Positions 24,135 to 35,168 of a stretch of 64,000 nt of DNA are shown here, in pieces; the first letter of the stretch is position 1; each line of letters starts with the position of its first letter. The translations under genes were made by a program, and so were the position numbers. The notes beneath the pieces were generated by a model. That model was not told the DNA's origin. It saw only the letters and a program-made list of their open reading frames with translations, and made no database searches. Source of the DNA: Orbilia blumenaviensis (lineage: Eukaryota; Ascomycota; Orbiliomycetes; Orbiliales; Orbiliaceae); assembly GCA_036872755.1 (NCBI GenBank), contig JAVHNS010000016.1, forward strand, positions 62,001 through 126,000. The letters are read 5' to 3'.

Positions 24135-25138
24135 ATGCTCACCGATCGCATATCGGAACTAACATCAGCAACATCCGCTGAGCTTGAGCTCGAGGATATC
24201 TTCGAATCGTCGCTCACGACAATATTCAACGATGTGCGTAACCAGCATGGCGAGCCTGGTCACTATGTAGCTTATGCTTCTCCAAAATACGGTGAAATTA
24301 AGCTTGGCTTAGCGGATATAGAAAAGGCACAAACGAGCTTGTTTTCGCATCATTTATGGAATGCTGGTGTAGAGGTTGCTGGAATGATTGAAACCGGAGA
24401 ACTTAATGTTGACGGAGAAACTGTTCTCGAACTTGGGGCTGGTATGTACCTGCATATAATTATATTAACACCCACTAGAACCCGAATGCATCCATACCAC
24501 GATATTACTACACAAACGGACTGACTAATCGACTAAAATGTGTGTATGAAGGTGCTGCTCTACCTAGCTTACTATCAGCCATCTCCGGGGCCAAGACCGT
24601 TGGTTATCCTCCATACAACCTCCCAAAGGCGACAGACTGATGCCAATATCTTTGCCATGAGCTTCTACAGATCGTGATAACGGACTATCCTGCCCCGGAA
24701 ATTCTTGCGAACATCACATCAAATGTCGCTCTCAACAAGCCTAAGTTTACCTCTTCAGATATCCAAGTCTATGGCCATACCTGGGGGAACCTGGATGAGG
24801 AGGTAGCGACGAAGTACGCACATTCCTTCACAAGAATCATTGCCGCGGACACACTATGGATGACTTGGGAACACGAGAATCTGGTTAAGAGCATGCTGCA
24901 CTTTTTAGACGATAGCCCGACATCTCGGGTTGTTGTTGTGGCAGGGCTTCACACGGGACGGCAAAAGATGGCGAACTTCTGGGATGTCGCAGGTGAAAGC
25001 TTCGACATTGATACCATCGTAGAGCGAGATATCGATGGTATAGAAAGAGAATATAAAGCTGATCGAGGTATAGAGGATGTGATAGAGAGAAAAAGGTGGC
25101 TGATAGTCGGAACTTTGAAGAAGAAATCTTCATTATGA
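24135..25138 (+). CDS. efm7: EFM7/NNT1-like eEF1A N-terminal methyltransferase
   Basis: Seven-beta-strand SAM-dependent methyltransferase of the Nnt1/Efm7 family; yeast Efm7 methylates the N-terminal Gly and adjacent Lys of translation elongation factor 1A. Exons: 24135-24441, 24552-24598, 24671-25138; 273 residues against about 261 in yeast, phases consistent. The SAM-binding motif VLELGAGAALPSLLSA is assembled across the first intron, and IVITDYPAPEILANI across the second; DYP-x-P is typical of this family. Later segments VYGHTWGN and RIIAADTLWMTWEHENLVKSM are the post-SAM motifs. The 47-nt middle exon uses an atypical donor (ACC|GTTGGT). The gene converges on a second methyltransferase gene, EFM4-like, with 138 bp between stop codons. 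Confidence 0.85.
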
Positions 25139-25276
25139 TATTAATTCTGCTATTAGAGCTGTATAGCACTGCTGAGGCATATTATTTTGTTGTAGCGAAA
25201 AGAGCGAGCGTTAATGTATATACCATTTAATGGGCTTCATTTTCATCATAAACTTATTTTGCATTAGTATCATGCC
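25139..25276. other. Short convergent spacer between two methyltransferase genes
   Basis: 138 bp between converging stop codons. The 3' UTRs very likely overlap, so antisense transcript overlap is expected. Confidence 0.6.
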
Positions 25277-26088
25277 TTACACTTTCTTGCGAAATGCAAC
25301 AGTGCAAACTGTGCTCCCTTTTTTGCCCCCAAATGTGAACTCCGGGTATTTTATTCTACCCATCCTCTCTAACCCACTCACTTCGACTGTCATCTTCTTT
25401 ACAAGTTCCTCCTCGGTCCAATTACAACTAGTGATTAGCATAATGCCCTCCTCGGGTTTTAGCCATTTGGCTACCTTTTCCGGGTAAATTTCGTATATCC
25501 TCCTCCCGGAGCCATCATCTAAGACTTCATCACTTAATGATATCGCATCAAATGTTCCTTTATCCAGGATAATATCGAACCCTCCCTCTTCAGAAACCCT
25601 AGTCCCAAAGAATTCAAGATCTGGGGAACTCTTTATAATATCCAGCTGCAGGAACTTGACACCCTCAGCATTCGGTGTCTGCTCTGCGATCTTCTTTGCT
25701 AACTCAACAGATCCTTCAGAATAATCCACTCCAACCATTCCATCTCCTTCAAAATCCCCATCTTCGAGCAAAGAAAATAGCAAATGCCCATTTCCCGTAC
25801 CAACATCTAAAAATGTTGTTGAGGGAGGGAGCGAGAGGGAGTCGGAGGTCAGGTATTGGTATATCCGCGATTCGCAGTCAGAGTCTGAGAACCATACTGT
25901 GCCAATATCTGATGGATTGGAGGAGTGGTTTGTAATTTCGAGTGCATATAGTGAATCCCAACTTGAAATTTCGAAATTAGTGAGTGATTGTTCTCGTAGA
26001 ATATCTGTGTATGGATTTCTTACTGGGCCTTTGTGCCGAGGGCACTTGGTGTTAGGTGCGCTTCCTCAGGGAGGTCTGTAGATGACAT
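25277..26088 (-). CDS. efm4: EFM4/See1 (METTL10-like) eEF1A lysine methyltransferase
   Basis: SAM-dependent lysine methyltransferase of the Efm4/See1/METTL10 family, which modifies a lysine of eEF1A (Lys316 in yeast). Exons on the minus strand: 26088-26024 and 25961-25277, intron donor CCCA|GTAAGA and acceptor TTCAAG; 249 residues against about 257 in yeast. The splice produces LGTKAHWDSLYALEITN, the hallmark LGTKxxWDxxYxxEL start of the family. Then come TVWFSDSD, the motif I FLDVGTGNGHLLFSLL, MVGVDYSEGSVELAKKI, and the post-I motif FDIILDKGTFDAISLS. The last part, LITSCNWTEEELV, matches the family's catalytic-region C-terminus. The partner gene across the spacer encodes another eEF1A methyltransferase. 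Confidence 0.88.
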
Positions 26089-26598
26089 CTTTGGATCGAT
26101 AGAATGTGCTAGCCCGCTTGGAAGCTTATAGAGTTTATTAGAGAACTTAAAGCTTCGAAACTTGCGACCTAGACGCACAGTTGCAAGGTCAAGGTCAACT
26201 TTTCCCAAAGAGATTTGGGTTGTGGAACAAGACAACACATAAAATACAACAGTCTCGTTCAACAGTCACAGGCCTGACTGAGTGTACCATATGTTACAAT
26301 CTTGTAGGCTGGTTGTAATATACACAGAGTTATAGCATTTAACACGGACTTATATTGGGGGGGTACAGTGGGCGAATCTATTCTGTCTTCTTCTAAACTC
26401 ACAATTTTGGGATATGATGTTGGTAAATTTAATAAGACCTGCTCTAAAAAACAACTGGCAAATTGAACTCGTTCTATAAGCACAAGCAAACTTAAACATT
26501 TGTTAAAAACCACTGAATATTATAATCATTCCCATTGCAAGAATATCTTCCCCACAGCTAAGACCACCGATCTCACTGCCAATCCCCTAGTTACCTTA
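26089..26598. other. Intergenic: EFM4 upstream region and RTA1-like 3' end
   Basis: 510 bp, no supportable gene. Probably contains the EFM4 promoter and the 3' UTR of the next minus-strand gene. Confidence 0.5.
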
Positions 26599-27938
26599 CT
26601 ACGCTGGACCAATATCATCGGATCGATAGGCTGGGAGATCCCGCAAAGGCCCCATCTCCATATCATCAGTCTCTCGCCTACCCCGAGCCCTCCGAGTTTC
26701 CTTTTTCCATTCTTTGTTTCGTTGCTTCTCTTCCTTTTTCTCCTGCTTCTTCTCTTGCTTAGCCCTCTTCTTCTCCGCCTTGATCGCTTTCTTTTCCTTC
26801 CTTGTTAGCCGTGGAAATTCACTATCCGGACCTACGAGGAAACGACCGGGATGGAAGAAATTCCAAGTCAGGCAAGCGATAGCCATGGGTGAGGCTTCAA
26901 GGACGTAGAAGTATGCCTCGTTGGTAGTAAGGTTAGTATAAAGTGTGCCGGCCGAGAATTCAGCGAGACGGAAGATGATTCGAGTCTAACAATTTAATCC
27001 AAAAAATAATTAGCTTGCATCACTAAGAGACATGAGACAGGGTTCTAGGGCACAAACTTACCGCGATCATAAGGAGAGTACAGAAAAGAACAATCAGCAA
27101 ATGCGTTGGATTGGAATCCCGATGGATACTGCATCCTTGGTTCCTCTCCTGAACGATTTTTACTCTGAATCTCCACGCGAATATGAAGAAGACCACGATC
27201 CAGAAGAGTTGGAATGCGATACCGCCTGTATAAATATTGAGTCCTAGTTTCTGTGCCTTGGCCGCATCGAGTAGCTCTTTTTCAGTCGAATTTGAGTCCG
27301 TATCGCGGAAGGAAGCCATAGAAGCGCCGACGAGTTGGACAAGGAAGGCACTGCGTAATGGAAAAAAACTATTAGTTAAAGGCCTGTGGCAATTCGGCAC
27401 GAAATATCGATAGAAGGAAGGGTGAAGACGAACATAATATCTAACCACACAAATATCACAGTCAAACGCGGCGCCCGGATACGTGCGATACTTTTATCTG
27501 AAAGGTAATACCACACCATCCGCCCGAGGACCATATACGCGTATGCATTGACGAGTAATGGAGATAGGTAGATCAGAATACTCATCGGGACGGAAAGGCC
27601 CGGGCCAAATGGACTCTGTGTGAGTTTGGAACGGAGCCCAAACGCGACGGTTTCCCAGGAGGCACCGATGACTATGACCCACGAGAGACGCCATTTATGG
27701 TGGTAGAAGGCTTGAAAAATATGGGTGAGGGTGGAAAGACCGAATATTACAGCGAAGAAGATGGCTGCGGGAAATGATGGACAGTAAAAGAAAACGGAGT
27801 CGGAATCAGGGCTCAGAAAGTCTGAAATTTTCCAGTGTGGTTAATAAAAATGTTGAGTGACCGGGAAAATTATCGACGGAAGGGGGATTCGGAAGGAAAG
27901 GGATTTGGCCTACCATGAGTAGAACAGTCGAACCCCAT
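26599..27938 (-). CDS. RTA1-family seven-helix membrane protein (lipid-translocating exporter-like)
   Basis: Fungal RTA1/Rsb1-type seven-transmembrane protein, a family linked to sphingoid-base export and resistance to membrane-active drugs. Exons on the minus strand: 27938-27914, 27821-27434, 27350-27062, 26985-26599; 362 residues, phases consistent. The N-terminus MGFDCSTHDFLSP is followed by FFYCPSFPAAIFFAVIFG and HIFQAFYHHKWRLSW, as in RTA1 proteins. Also present are VIGASWETVAFGLR, SILIYLSPLLVNAYAYMVLGRM, RLTVIFVWLDIIAFLVQLVGAS, GLNIYTGGIAFQLFW and the signature RIIFRLAEFSAG...FYVLEASPM...HPGRF. The 25-nt first exon is tiny but supplies the expected start. The third-helix intron uses an atypical donor (AT|GTTCGT). 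The C-tail is a dense Lys/Glu/Arg helix (KKAIKAEKKRAKQEKKQ onward), longer and more basic than usual. Confidence 0.85.
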
Positions 27939-28980
27939 TGCAGAGACTCAGGACTACCTCCTCGGAGAACGGTAATAAACCAGAATAAATACTAGAAATA
28001 CTTGGAAGCAGACAAGATGGACTTGAAGAGTACCAGTACCGATTCGATCAAAAATATCTTGAGAATATATATAGATACTTTCAGAAAAAAAATCGATGCT
28101 AAATTAATGACGATGAGAAGAACGGTATGCCGTGAGCCCAAGGAAGCTGCAGCACCACTTGGAGAAAAAACGCAACCGGTTTTGTTTGCAGTTACACTTC
28201 ACTTTGGTGCTTTGATCTAAAGATTTCATAGGGGATGTCCGTTCCTGAGGCTGTTTATATAATGATATCTCAACAGTTTTGGAAAAGATGAAAAGAAGAA
28301 AAGTATTATTAGTTTAGCTTTCCCTAGAGTGGTACAATATCGGTCAAGTATGATCCGAGCGTTTGCGTTTTATAATTTAAATTGATAAACATATCAGGGA
28401 TCACGGTGCGGATGTAGGTCTATGCACCCAGTATGTAAGCTCTAGAGTAGTCCATAGAATAACGATGCATTACAGAGAGGCACTACATCAGAGGCCCGAG
28501 GACGACGAATTGTAAGTGGCGCGAGCATCTTGGCTCGCCTCTAGATACTTTGAACGCTTTTTATCTACCTATTATGTGATCATAAGGTTGAGATAATCGT
28601 TAATACTTGCATATAATTATCAAGTCCGGTGGACGCCATGGCGTAAAGGACTCCCAGCCCATATCTCCCAATAATAGATGTGACAGACGGCGTACACCCG
28701 CACCGCAAGGAGAATGGTTTGGTAGCCCTTGGCAATCCGCTTACTCTGTGACTTAATTGACCTGGCCCTCGAGTATATGAGGTTTAAGCAGGGATAATCG
28801 TAAGGAAAACAAGATTTACACTGCCAGGTATATGACGATTGCTTTTGAATGCCGAGATCTTCCCATAACTTAGTTTAAGGTTCCCTAGCGGGAATAATCT
28901 TACAAGCTGCGCCAAGTTCAAACGTTTAAAGCTTTCATATCTGGAACAGTTGAGACTCAGGTTAGGTAATCAGGAAGAAT

Positions 28981-29280
28981 CTAATCCTGAGGATAGTGTA
29001 GAACTATAAAGCATACATGTACCTTGCAGCTTATATTATATGTGATCGTACAAGGAATTTTATCATACTCGTGTATCAATGGCTTGGCAGGGCCCGATTC
29101 CAAGCAATTTTCAACTGTAAGTTTGAATGGGATTGATTGGTAAAAGCCATTTATGGTCGATGCCATTGATGTTTGAGATAGTTTTTGTAGGTCGGCCGCG
29201 TAAGAAGCTGAGTAATGGGTACTAAAATTGGTGCCACAGCCCGCCAAGTTATCGTTAAATATTCCTGGATTGGGTAAGCA
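28981..29280 (-). pseudogene. Possible exon or remnant of a small cysteine-containing protein
   Basis: Minus-strand open stretch that reads like protein: CLPNPGIFNDNLAGCGTNF, STHYSASYAADLQKL, SIPFKLTVENCLESG, KIPCTITYNISCK, followed by a GTACAT donor-like site. It has evenly spaced Cys and an amphipathic pattern, but no start codon with a signal peptide could be joined upstream, and a splice downstream would give only one or two more residues. It could be a real small secreted protein with an unseen first exon, a decayed gene, or chance. Not recognised. Confidence 0.25.
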
Positions 29281-29372
29281 GCTGTTGTATTTTGACTATT
29301 CCCAACACCTTGTCAACGGGCCCGATGCCACATCTGAATTTTCATAGAGATATTAAAGCAATGATTCTTATT

Positions 29373-29403
29373 AACCGAAATTTTTTTTATTTTTTTTTCG
29401 GTT
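29373..29403. repeat. Perfect 8-bp stem hairpin with a T-rich 15-nt loop
   Basis: AACCGAAA at 29373-29380 is the exact reverse complement of TTTCGGTT at 29396-29403. The loop is nearly all T. It lies in an otherwise featureless spacer; function unknown. Confidence 0.7.
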
Positions 29404-30577
29404 TGAGTAGATGTATCTGCCGAGGATCTGAAGAGGCCTTTGAGTCGGCTGGGGCTGGGCAGCCGAGCGAGGTATCGTGTTGGTGGCCTGGAATTTGCAG
29501 CATTTGGCGCTAGCTGTGGGGGAAAATCTTAGGTGTGAGCTCATGAGGTGGTGCAGCTTGCGTTTTCAGACCAGCCCTATATTTCGGGCCCGTTATCACT
29601 TCCTGGTCTTAAATTTCATTTCGAATGAGCGCATTGGGCGCCAACACCTGTATTTTAGCTAGGGATAAGGATATAATCGACTTTCGAGGCCGCGTGAATA
29701 CGTGTTCATGTTGTTTACCATAACGTTAGCAGGGGTATGCTTACGTATGTACGCTCGCGCCCGCGGATTTCAAACCAAAGAATGAATAGGCTGGTTTAAA
29801 TTTTATGGATATATCGATATACTGGTCTCGGATATGTATTAAGAGCGAGTCCCGAAGGCATGGGGGATAATTCGCCTTTGGGCCAGCATCTGCAAGCGCA
29901 AACCTGGCCAAATATGTAGTGAGGTTACATTCCTAGGTCAAGACCTTGGAAGGCCGCGGAACATCGTCTTTGATATACAAATCTATGATTCGAGATTCTT
30001 TGTGGGGTGTTTCGACATTGTACTACGCATATATGTATCCTAGGGCCACCTAGGCCTACAGAGTGCAAGGGGGTAATAGTAGCTGCGACTACACTATGTC
30101 ACAACACGCCTTGGTCTCTAAACAATAAAAATCCGGCCTGCGGCACCCACCAGCCCGCGAGGAGGAGATATTATAAAGTCCATAACTGTTTCTTAGAACA
30201 GGCATAACTACTTGTTCATTCTATAAATCTATCGTTTTTATTTTTCTGTCCTCCAGCTTCTAGTTCTTGTTGCGCTGCAGGCTCAGCACGGAATAGCAGT
30301 AGGGGCATTTGATGGCATATCGAGGGCGCTGATCTTGCATTAACATTGTAGAAATTTGGAGAGTTTATGTATGTACTAGTGTAGTCTCTGTCCCAGGTAC
30401 TGGTGTATTTTTACGGGATAGTTAGGTTTGAAATAACAAAATTGTATTGTATCAAATGCTGACAAGAAATCTTCATGGTGTAAATAGTTATCCAAATATT
30501 CTTTGCATCGTAAACCATACACGATAGTAAGTCTACACGGACCCATATTGGGTAACAGGGCAGGTATGCAGTATCAA

Positions 30578-32626
30578 TTATGTAATGAATGCGGAGAAAT
30601 AAAGATGGTCGTAATAGGTACAGCTCGTTGCCTCGTCTGGCTTTGAATTGTTGTTAGGTGCTAACGAAAGGTACGAGTCGGCATCGACTGTAATTCCGGC
30701 GGAGTTAGTATAGCTGGGATACACACACCACGCGAATAACGTTTCTCCTCCCGGGTTCCCAGCGGGATCGAGCACAAGGTCAGCAATAGTCCCGCTACTG
30801 CGGTAATTCACCGTATAAAACCAAGGCCTGGTCAGACCAGTCAGCTGAGCATCCGCTACGCAGAGTAGGAAGTCCCTCCCGCTATTAGCAGCATCCGTAG
30901 CCTCCTGCGCTACATTAAGTTGAACGCCCCCAGAAAAACCGGCAATCATTGTTTTCTTGTCAGTAAAAAGGTCCTTACAATCAGATGATTCCCTTTCGTA
31001 GATGAGGTATTTTCCTGTACCATAAGGTTTAGACCCACTGTTTTCTGTACAGCGGAGCCATGCAGTTGGTTCCGCACCCGCGTCTGCGGGTGGAATGGCA
31101 AGGTAACCGGTGGCAATATTTGCTTCGATAACCGAAACCGAAACATCAACAGCTGTGGTAGTTGTAGTCTCGTAACTTACGGAGACTTCCGTGGTTATGG
31201 GATTACTCGAAGTTGTGGTCACCGTCTTTGTCGGGGGCAGGGAACTGGTGCTTGTGCTGGTAAATGTCGGGGACGAGATAGCCTTGCTACATGCACTAGT
31301 TAATGTCATTGCTGGGAATTCGGTGAGTGGCAGCGGCGTTTCAATATATCTCTTGCGCTTTACAGTGTCGGAGCTCGTAGAAAAGTTGTAAAATAGAGTA
31401 GTAGTGGTGGTAGTAGATGACGTTATCGATACAGTAATTCCCGCTGAAACTTCTGTTGTCGTGAAATCTACCCTAGAAGTGAGAATTATCTCACGGCCAG
31501 GCACGACTAATGTAGTCTCCGAGGAATAGTCTAAGAGAGAAGAGCAGAATGGGAAGAGGCTTTGCGACATGATAATGCTATAGGCATCTGCTCCCCCTAT
31601 GGACGACGACGACGATGACGGCGAAATTGATGTTCCAGATGAAGACTCAGAGGCCGAAACCGAGACTGAAGAAGTAGCCTTGCTCAAACTGGAAGATGAG
31701 GCACTCCTAGTCGAAACCAACTGTGATTTTGTGATAGTAGATGGCACCGGGCTGGAGCTTGGTTGTGGGATGATTGGTGTCATACTTGCTCTTTGGAAGC
31801 CAGGCGGCAGATTGGATTCATCTTCAACTATATATAGACCTCTTACTGAGCTTTGTCTTCTCATTAGTCCGGTAGTTGAGGTTTCGTTTCTAAAGGCAAC
31901 ATAAAAGTTCAGGATAGTGCCATTAGATATCAACCGTAAGCCATCAACAAAAACTTCGAATTCGTTGGCAATATCATAGTCGGTGAGAAGATCCGCATCT
32001 TCATACTTGAATATTGCTATCAACGATTGCTGGTCCCGTAGTTGTCGGAACCCAGTGGCTGAGAATGGAGGAAAGTAAAGAATCTGGCTTGGGTCGGCAG
32101 CATAATGAATGTAGCCGTCCGCATCGACGAAATAGGTTTGCTCATTGCCTGTTGGATCAACTAGATCGACAAGTCCTATGTTGACACCGATTCTGAGGAA
32201 GAAATCAGAGCCGGGAATGAATACACCAATCTTGAATTCTTGACCAGGGGCAATCGTTTGGCTTGGTTGTAGGGTTGTGCCGGTATTTGTACTTGTGATT
32301 GCTAGCTGTGTCACCGTTGTGACAGGATTTGTTGAGGGAAGGAGGAAGTCTGATGAAATTTGACTTGTAGACGTAGGCCACTGAATAGCGTTACAAAATG
32401 GAAGGCTAAGGCAAGGACAGGTGTTGACTGTGAGGGTGCTGGTGGACCGAACTGTCGACCAGACCGTGGTTGTTGATAAGGTTCCCATAGATTGTGGGCG
32501 GGAGCCTTCCACGAACAAAGCGATAGTTAATGCCGCCCGTCCTACGATAAATGCTCGGATCATATCCCAGATTTGGGTTGTGGTCCCGCGAAAACCTTTC
32601 TGTATCGATTTTGCAGTTGAGTTCAT
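30578..32626 (-). CDS. Secreted/cell-surface Ser/Thr-rich orphan protein
   Basis: Single-exon gene, 682 residues from the first ATG (32626). The second in-frame ATG at 32563 (MIRAFIVGRAALTIALFVEG) gives a better signal-peptide-like N-terminus and a 661-residue protein, so I favour it. After a Thr/Ser-rich stretch comes a globular segment of about 150 residues: GQEFKIGVFIPGSDFFLRIG, TYFVDADGYIHYAADPSQI, and FEVFVDGLRLISNGTILNFYV. A long Ser/Thr-rich linker follows, then a second globular part with several Cys (WLRCTENSGSKPYGTGKYL, FLLCVADAQLTGLTRPWFY, FAWCVYPSY). No GPI-type hydrophobic tail is present at the C-terminus. I do not recognise the domains. It is divergent from the secreted orphan at 33691. 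Confidence 0.72.
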   Translation of the reverse strand: MNSTAKSIQKGFRGTTTQIWDMIRAFIVGRAALTIALFVEGSRPQSMGTLSTTTVWSTVRSTSTLTVNTCPCLSLPFCNAIQWPTSTSQISSDFLLPSTNPVTTVTQLAITSTNTGTTLQPSQTIAPGQEFKIGVFIPGSDFFLRIGVNIGLVDLVDPTGNEQTYFVDADGYIHYAADPSQILYFPPFSATGFRQLRDQQSLIAIFKYEDADLLTDYDIANEFEVFVDGLRLISNGTILNFYVAFRNETSTTGLMRRQSSVRGLYIVEDESNLPPGFQRASMTPIIPQPSSSPVPSTITKSQLVSTRSASSSSLSKATSSVSVSASESSSGTSISPSSSSSSIGGADAYSIIMSQSLFPFCSSLLDYSSETTLVVPGREIILTSRVDFTTTEVSAGITVSITSSTTTTTTLFYNFSTSSDTVKRKRYIETPLPLTEFPAMTLTSACSKAISSPTFTSTSTSSLPPTKTVTTTSSNPITTEVSVSYETTTTTAVDVSVSVIEANIATGYLAIPPADAGAEPTAWLRCTENSGSKPYGTGKYLIYERESSDCKDLFTDKKTMIAGFSGGVQLNVAQEATDAANSGRDFLLCVADAQLTGLTRPWFYTVNYRSSGTIADLVLDPAGNPGGETLFAWCVYPSYTNSAGITVDADSYLSLAPNNNSKPDEATSCTYYDHLYFSAFIT

Positions 32627-33690
32627 GAATGTTAATGTGGATGGGCGCGATAATATTAGTCGATGCAGCGTGTACGTATAATTATACTGCTTTAAATATT
32701 AGTTATACGTTAACTAAGTATTCGGTTCCGAATTATATATTATGCTATAAATTTTGAGAATTATAAGACCCGCCGTCGGTAAACCTTCGGCCTCAAGCTC
32801 AGGCGGGAACCACTAATAATAACCATTTTTATTCCCATGTCATAAAACTTCAAAAGGATACTAAATCTATCTATAACTGTCGGTCCCTATACTTTGCGGA
32901 CTAAAACGGGAATCTTGCGAGGTATAGCACGGTTGCCCATGAAAATCCCAAACTTCGCCGGCAAAGATCCGCTTACAGCAATAATGGGTTGTGGTATTTT
33001 TTGCGTTGCGAATTTGGTTACACAAACTACGGGCAGCCTAATGTGCGCATCTGCGGCCGTTAATTTTACGTTACACGTTGCAATTGTGAGCTAGCGATAA
33101 GGTAGCTGTAGTCTCAGCCACTGGGCCCAGACACTAGTCGGCCACATGTGTGCACATGTATGATATGGCACAATTTTCAGGGACCAGCTGCAGGCTAGAT
33201 CAAACTCGAATCGAATCCGTAGATTTAAAGCCAAACTTTAAGGCATTTATTTGTGTGAATGAGGATGTATTGGCCTCGTGGCAACCGGGAATCTATCTCT
33301 CTCAAATGTCTTAGCACGGCGAGGATTTTTTACCAGATCGTTCCTATTTAACTGCACATACACATGTGTGCGCATGTACATGCATGTGGCATGTGGTCCC
33401 TGTATTTAATTACACTTGTACAGCGGGGTTTTGAGGCTAATACCCACATTGCCACCCTCGTTATAATATTACAAAACAACGTCTGCCAAGGGCGGAAACG
33501 TGGGGAATTTGAAGAAACACACGACCCGATCGATCGATTATGGGAATTTAAGTCCACGGGAGGCTTTTGGTACAGTTTTTAGGGGTTCACATTTAGACCA
33601 GTGGAAGACACTTGGATATACATCAATTGATTGATTAATCGCAATTTATGATCTGTTGATATTGTATTGGCGAGATACTGAGGTGCTAAA
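32627..33690. promoter_or_regulatory. Divergent upstream region of two secreted-orphan genes
   Basis: About 1.06 kb between divergent starts, AT-rich, with no supportable gene. It contains alternating CATGTG/ACATGT-type sequence near 33150 and 33360-33395. Confidence 0.5.
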
Positions 33691-35168
33691 ATGAAACAGT
33701 CATCGTCAAGAACGTTCAGCGTTGTGCTCGCTGTCCAAATTTTGGTCGTTTTATATGTCAGAGGTATTCAAGGGCTAGTCATTACAGTCAAGCACTATGA
33801 CTTTATACGATCTACATCGTATGATCTGATGCGTAAGTTACCTTGATTCCCTTTGAATCCAACGCCCGGCTATTACTGGTGTTTTTAGTACCAATTCTGT
33901 ATTCAGTAATGGTGTTAATGAGGAGCTTTCAAAATTAGTATGTCGTCCATTAGAAGCAAACAAGGTAGTACTTCTTCAGGAACGGTGCGATGGGGTGTCT
34001 TCGATGCCGGGGTGGAGGCTTCGTTATGACGATTCAGAAGATGCACCGACCCATACCGTTGGCAACTTATTTGGACCTCCATTTGGACCTGTTACTCAAG
34101 GTACCTACGAAGAACCAAGGCCATGGGCGTCATGGATGGGTAGTTTATTCTATAATCGAGATCCATGGAAACCCATGATGTTCCGGACATCTTACGACCC
34201 CGAAGCAGGGTACGAATGGCGACTACCGTAAGTTATGCTTTCACTTACCTCCAGCTTTGGTCAAAGTCCCAGAATTGTAATTGTGCTAAATATGCCTTAA
34301 CCGCCATAGCCTCGAGATTCAGCGGAACGGTGAGCCTTTCGTCGTTACGCCGACGACGCCTCTTGCGGTCAATGACACACTCGATGTTACCAATAATCCG
34401 GAGGACACTAGCTCGACATTGTCTGAGTACCAGGGTGTGGTTTGTAAGTTAAAGCCCAGCCGTTTCGAACTTCCTAATCCGCCATGATAGGAAATGTTTC
34501 AGTTATTCGGCGAAAATGCAACTAACACACAGACTACAGCCTGCAAGAACCCATCCGGTACCGGTCGTATCCTTCGACGTGCACCCAACTTTAGTAAGCC
34601 CGGTGCTCGTATCGCTCTTGACTACGAAAGTACCAAAAGATTCGGAGAAGCCGATTGCCGTACTGTGAAGTTGATTATATCGGACTTAGAGTATACGGAT
34701 CCGAAGAACCCGGTCCAGCCACCTGCAGATCCTTACCCTTTGGATCTAATGCCAATAACAGAGGAAAGCTCTAGCGCTAGCGGCAGTACAGCTGGAAGTA
34801 TAGGAGCTCTAGACGAAAGTTGGGGCAGCAGTGCTTATGGTACTTCATCCGATGGGAGCGCCGCAGAATCGATAAGTGAAGGCAGTTCCGAGGAATTTGA
34901 TAGCAGCGAAATTTCAGAAGATGACCCAGAATGGCAAGCACTAGTCAAGGAACTGGAGGCAGAATGGGAACAAAATGGACAATCACTTGAGGATATTAAC
35001 ATGGACGATGTTGAGATTGATCAAGTGATCGAACAATATCTAGCGTCCCCTGAGGCTGAAAACTTCGATGAAAACGTTTTGAGGTACCAGCTTGAGGATG
35101 TGGGGTCCCTAAACTCTTTAGATGATGAGATCGCCAGACTTGAGGACGAACTGGCCATGGCTAGCTGA
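33691..35168 (+). CDS. Secreted orphan protein with acidic C-terminal domain
   Basis: Predicted exons 33691-33818, 33889-34227, 34310-34443, 34540-35168; 409 residues, phases consistent. The N-terminus MKQSSSRTFSVVLAVQILVV with LYVRGIQG forms a signal peptide. The body contains KLVCRPLEANKVVLLQERC, WRLRYDDSEDAPTHTVGNL, WMGSLFYNRDPWKPMMF and, after the third intron, SCKNPSGTGRILRRAPNF and EADCRTVKLIISDLEY. The last 130 residues are Ser/Gly- then Asp/Glu-rich with a helical acidic end (DDEIARLEDELAMAS). The first intron's donor is chosen as ACATC|GTATGA because a stronger-looking GTAAGT 12 nt downstream would break the frame at either nearby acceptor. The third intron ends at ACTACAG|CC with a CTAAC branch site. 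I do not recognise the family; it could be an effector-type or cell-wall protein. Confidence 0.65.

Larger units (their letters stand above)
27939..30577. other. Gene-poor region, about 2.6 kb; one possible coding remnant and a hairpin
   Basis: AT-rich sequence with no firm gene. The only coding-like stretch is the minus-strand segment reported at 28981-29280. An A/T-loop hairpin lies at 29373-29403. No transposase or reverse-transcriptase similarity was noticed. Confidence 0.5.
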
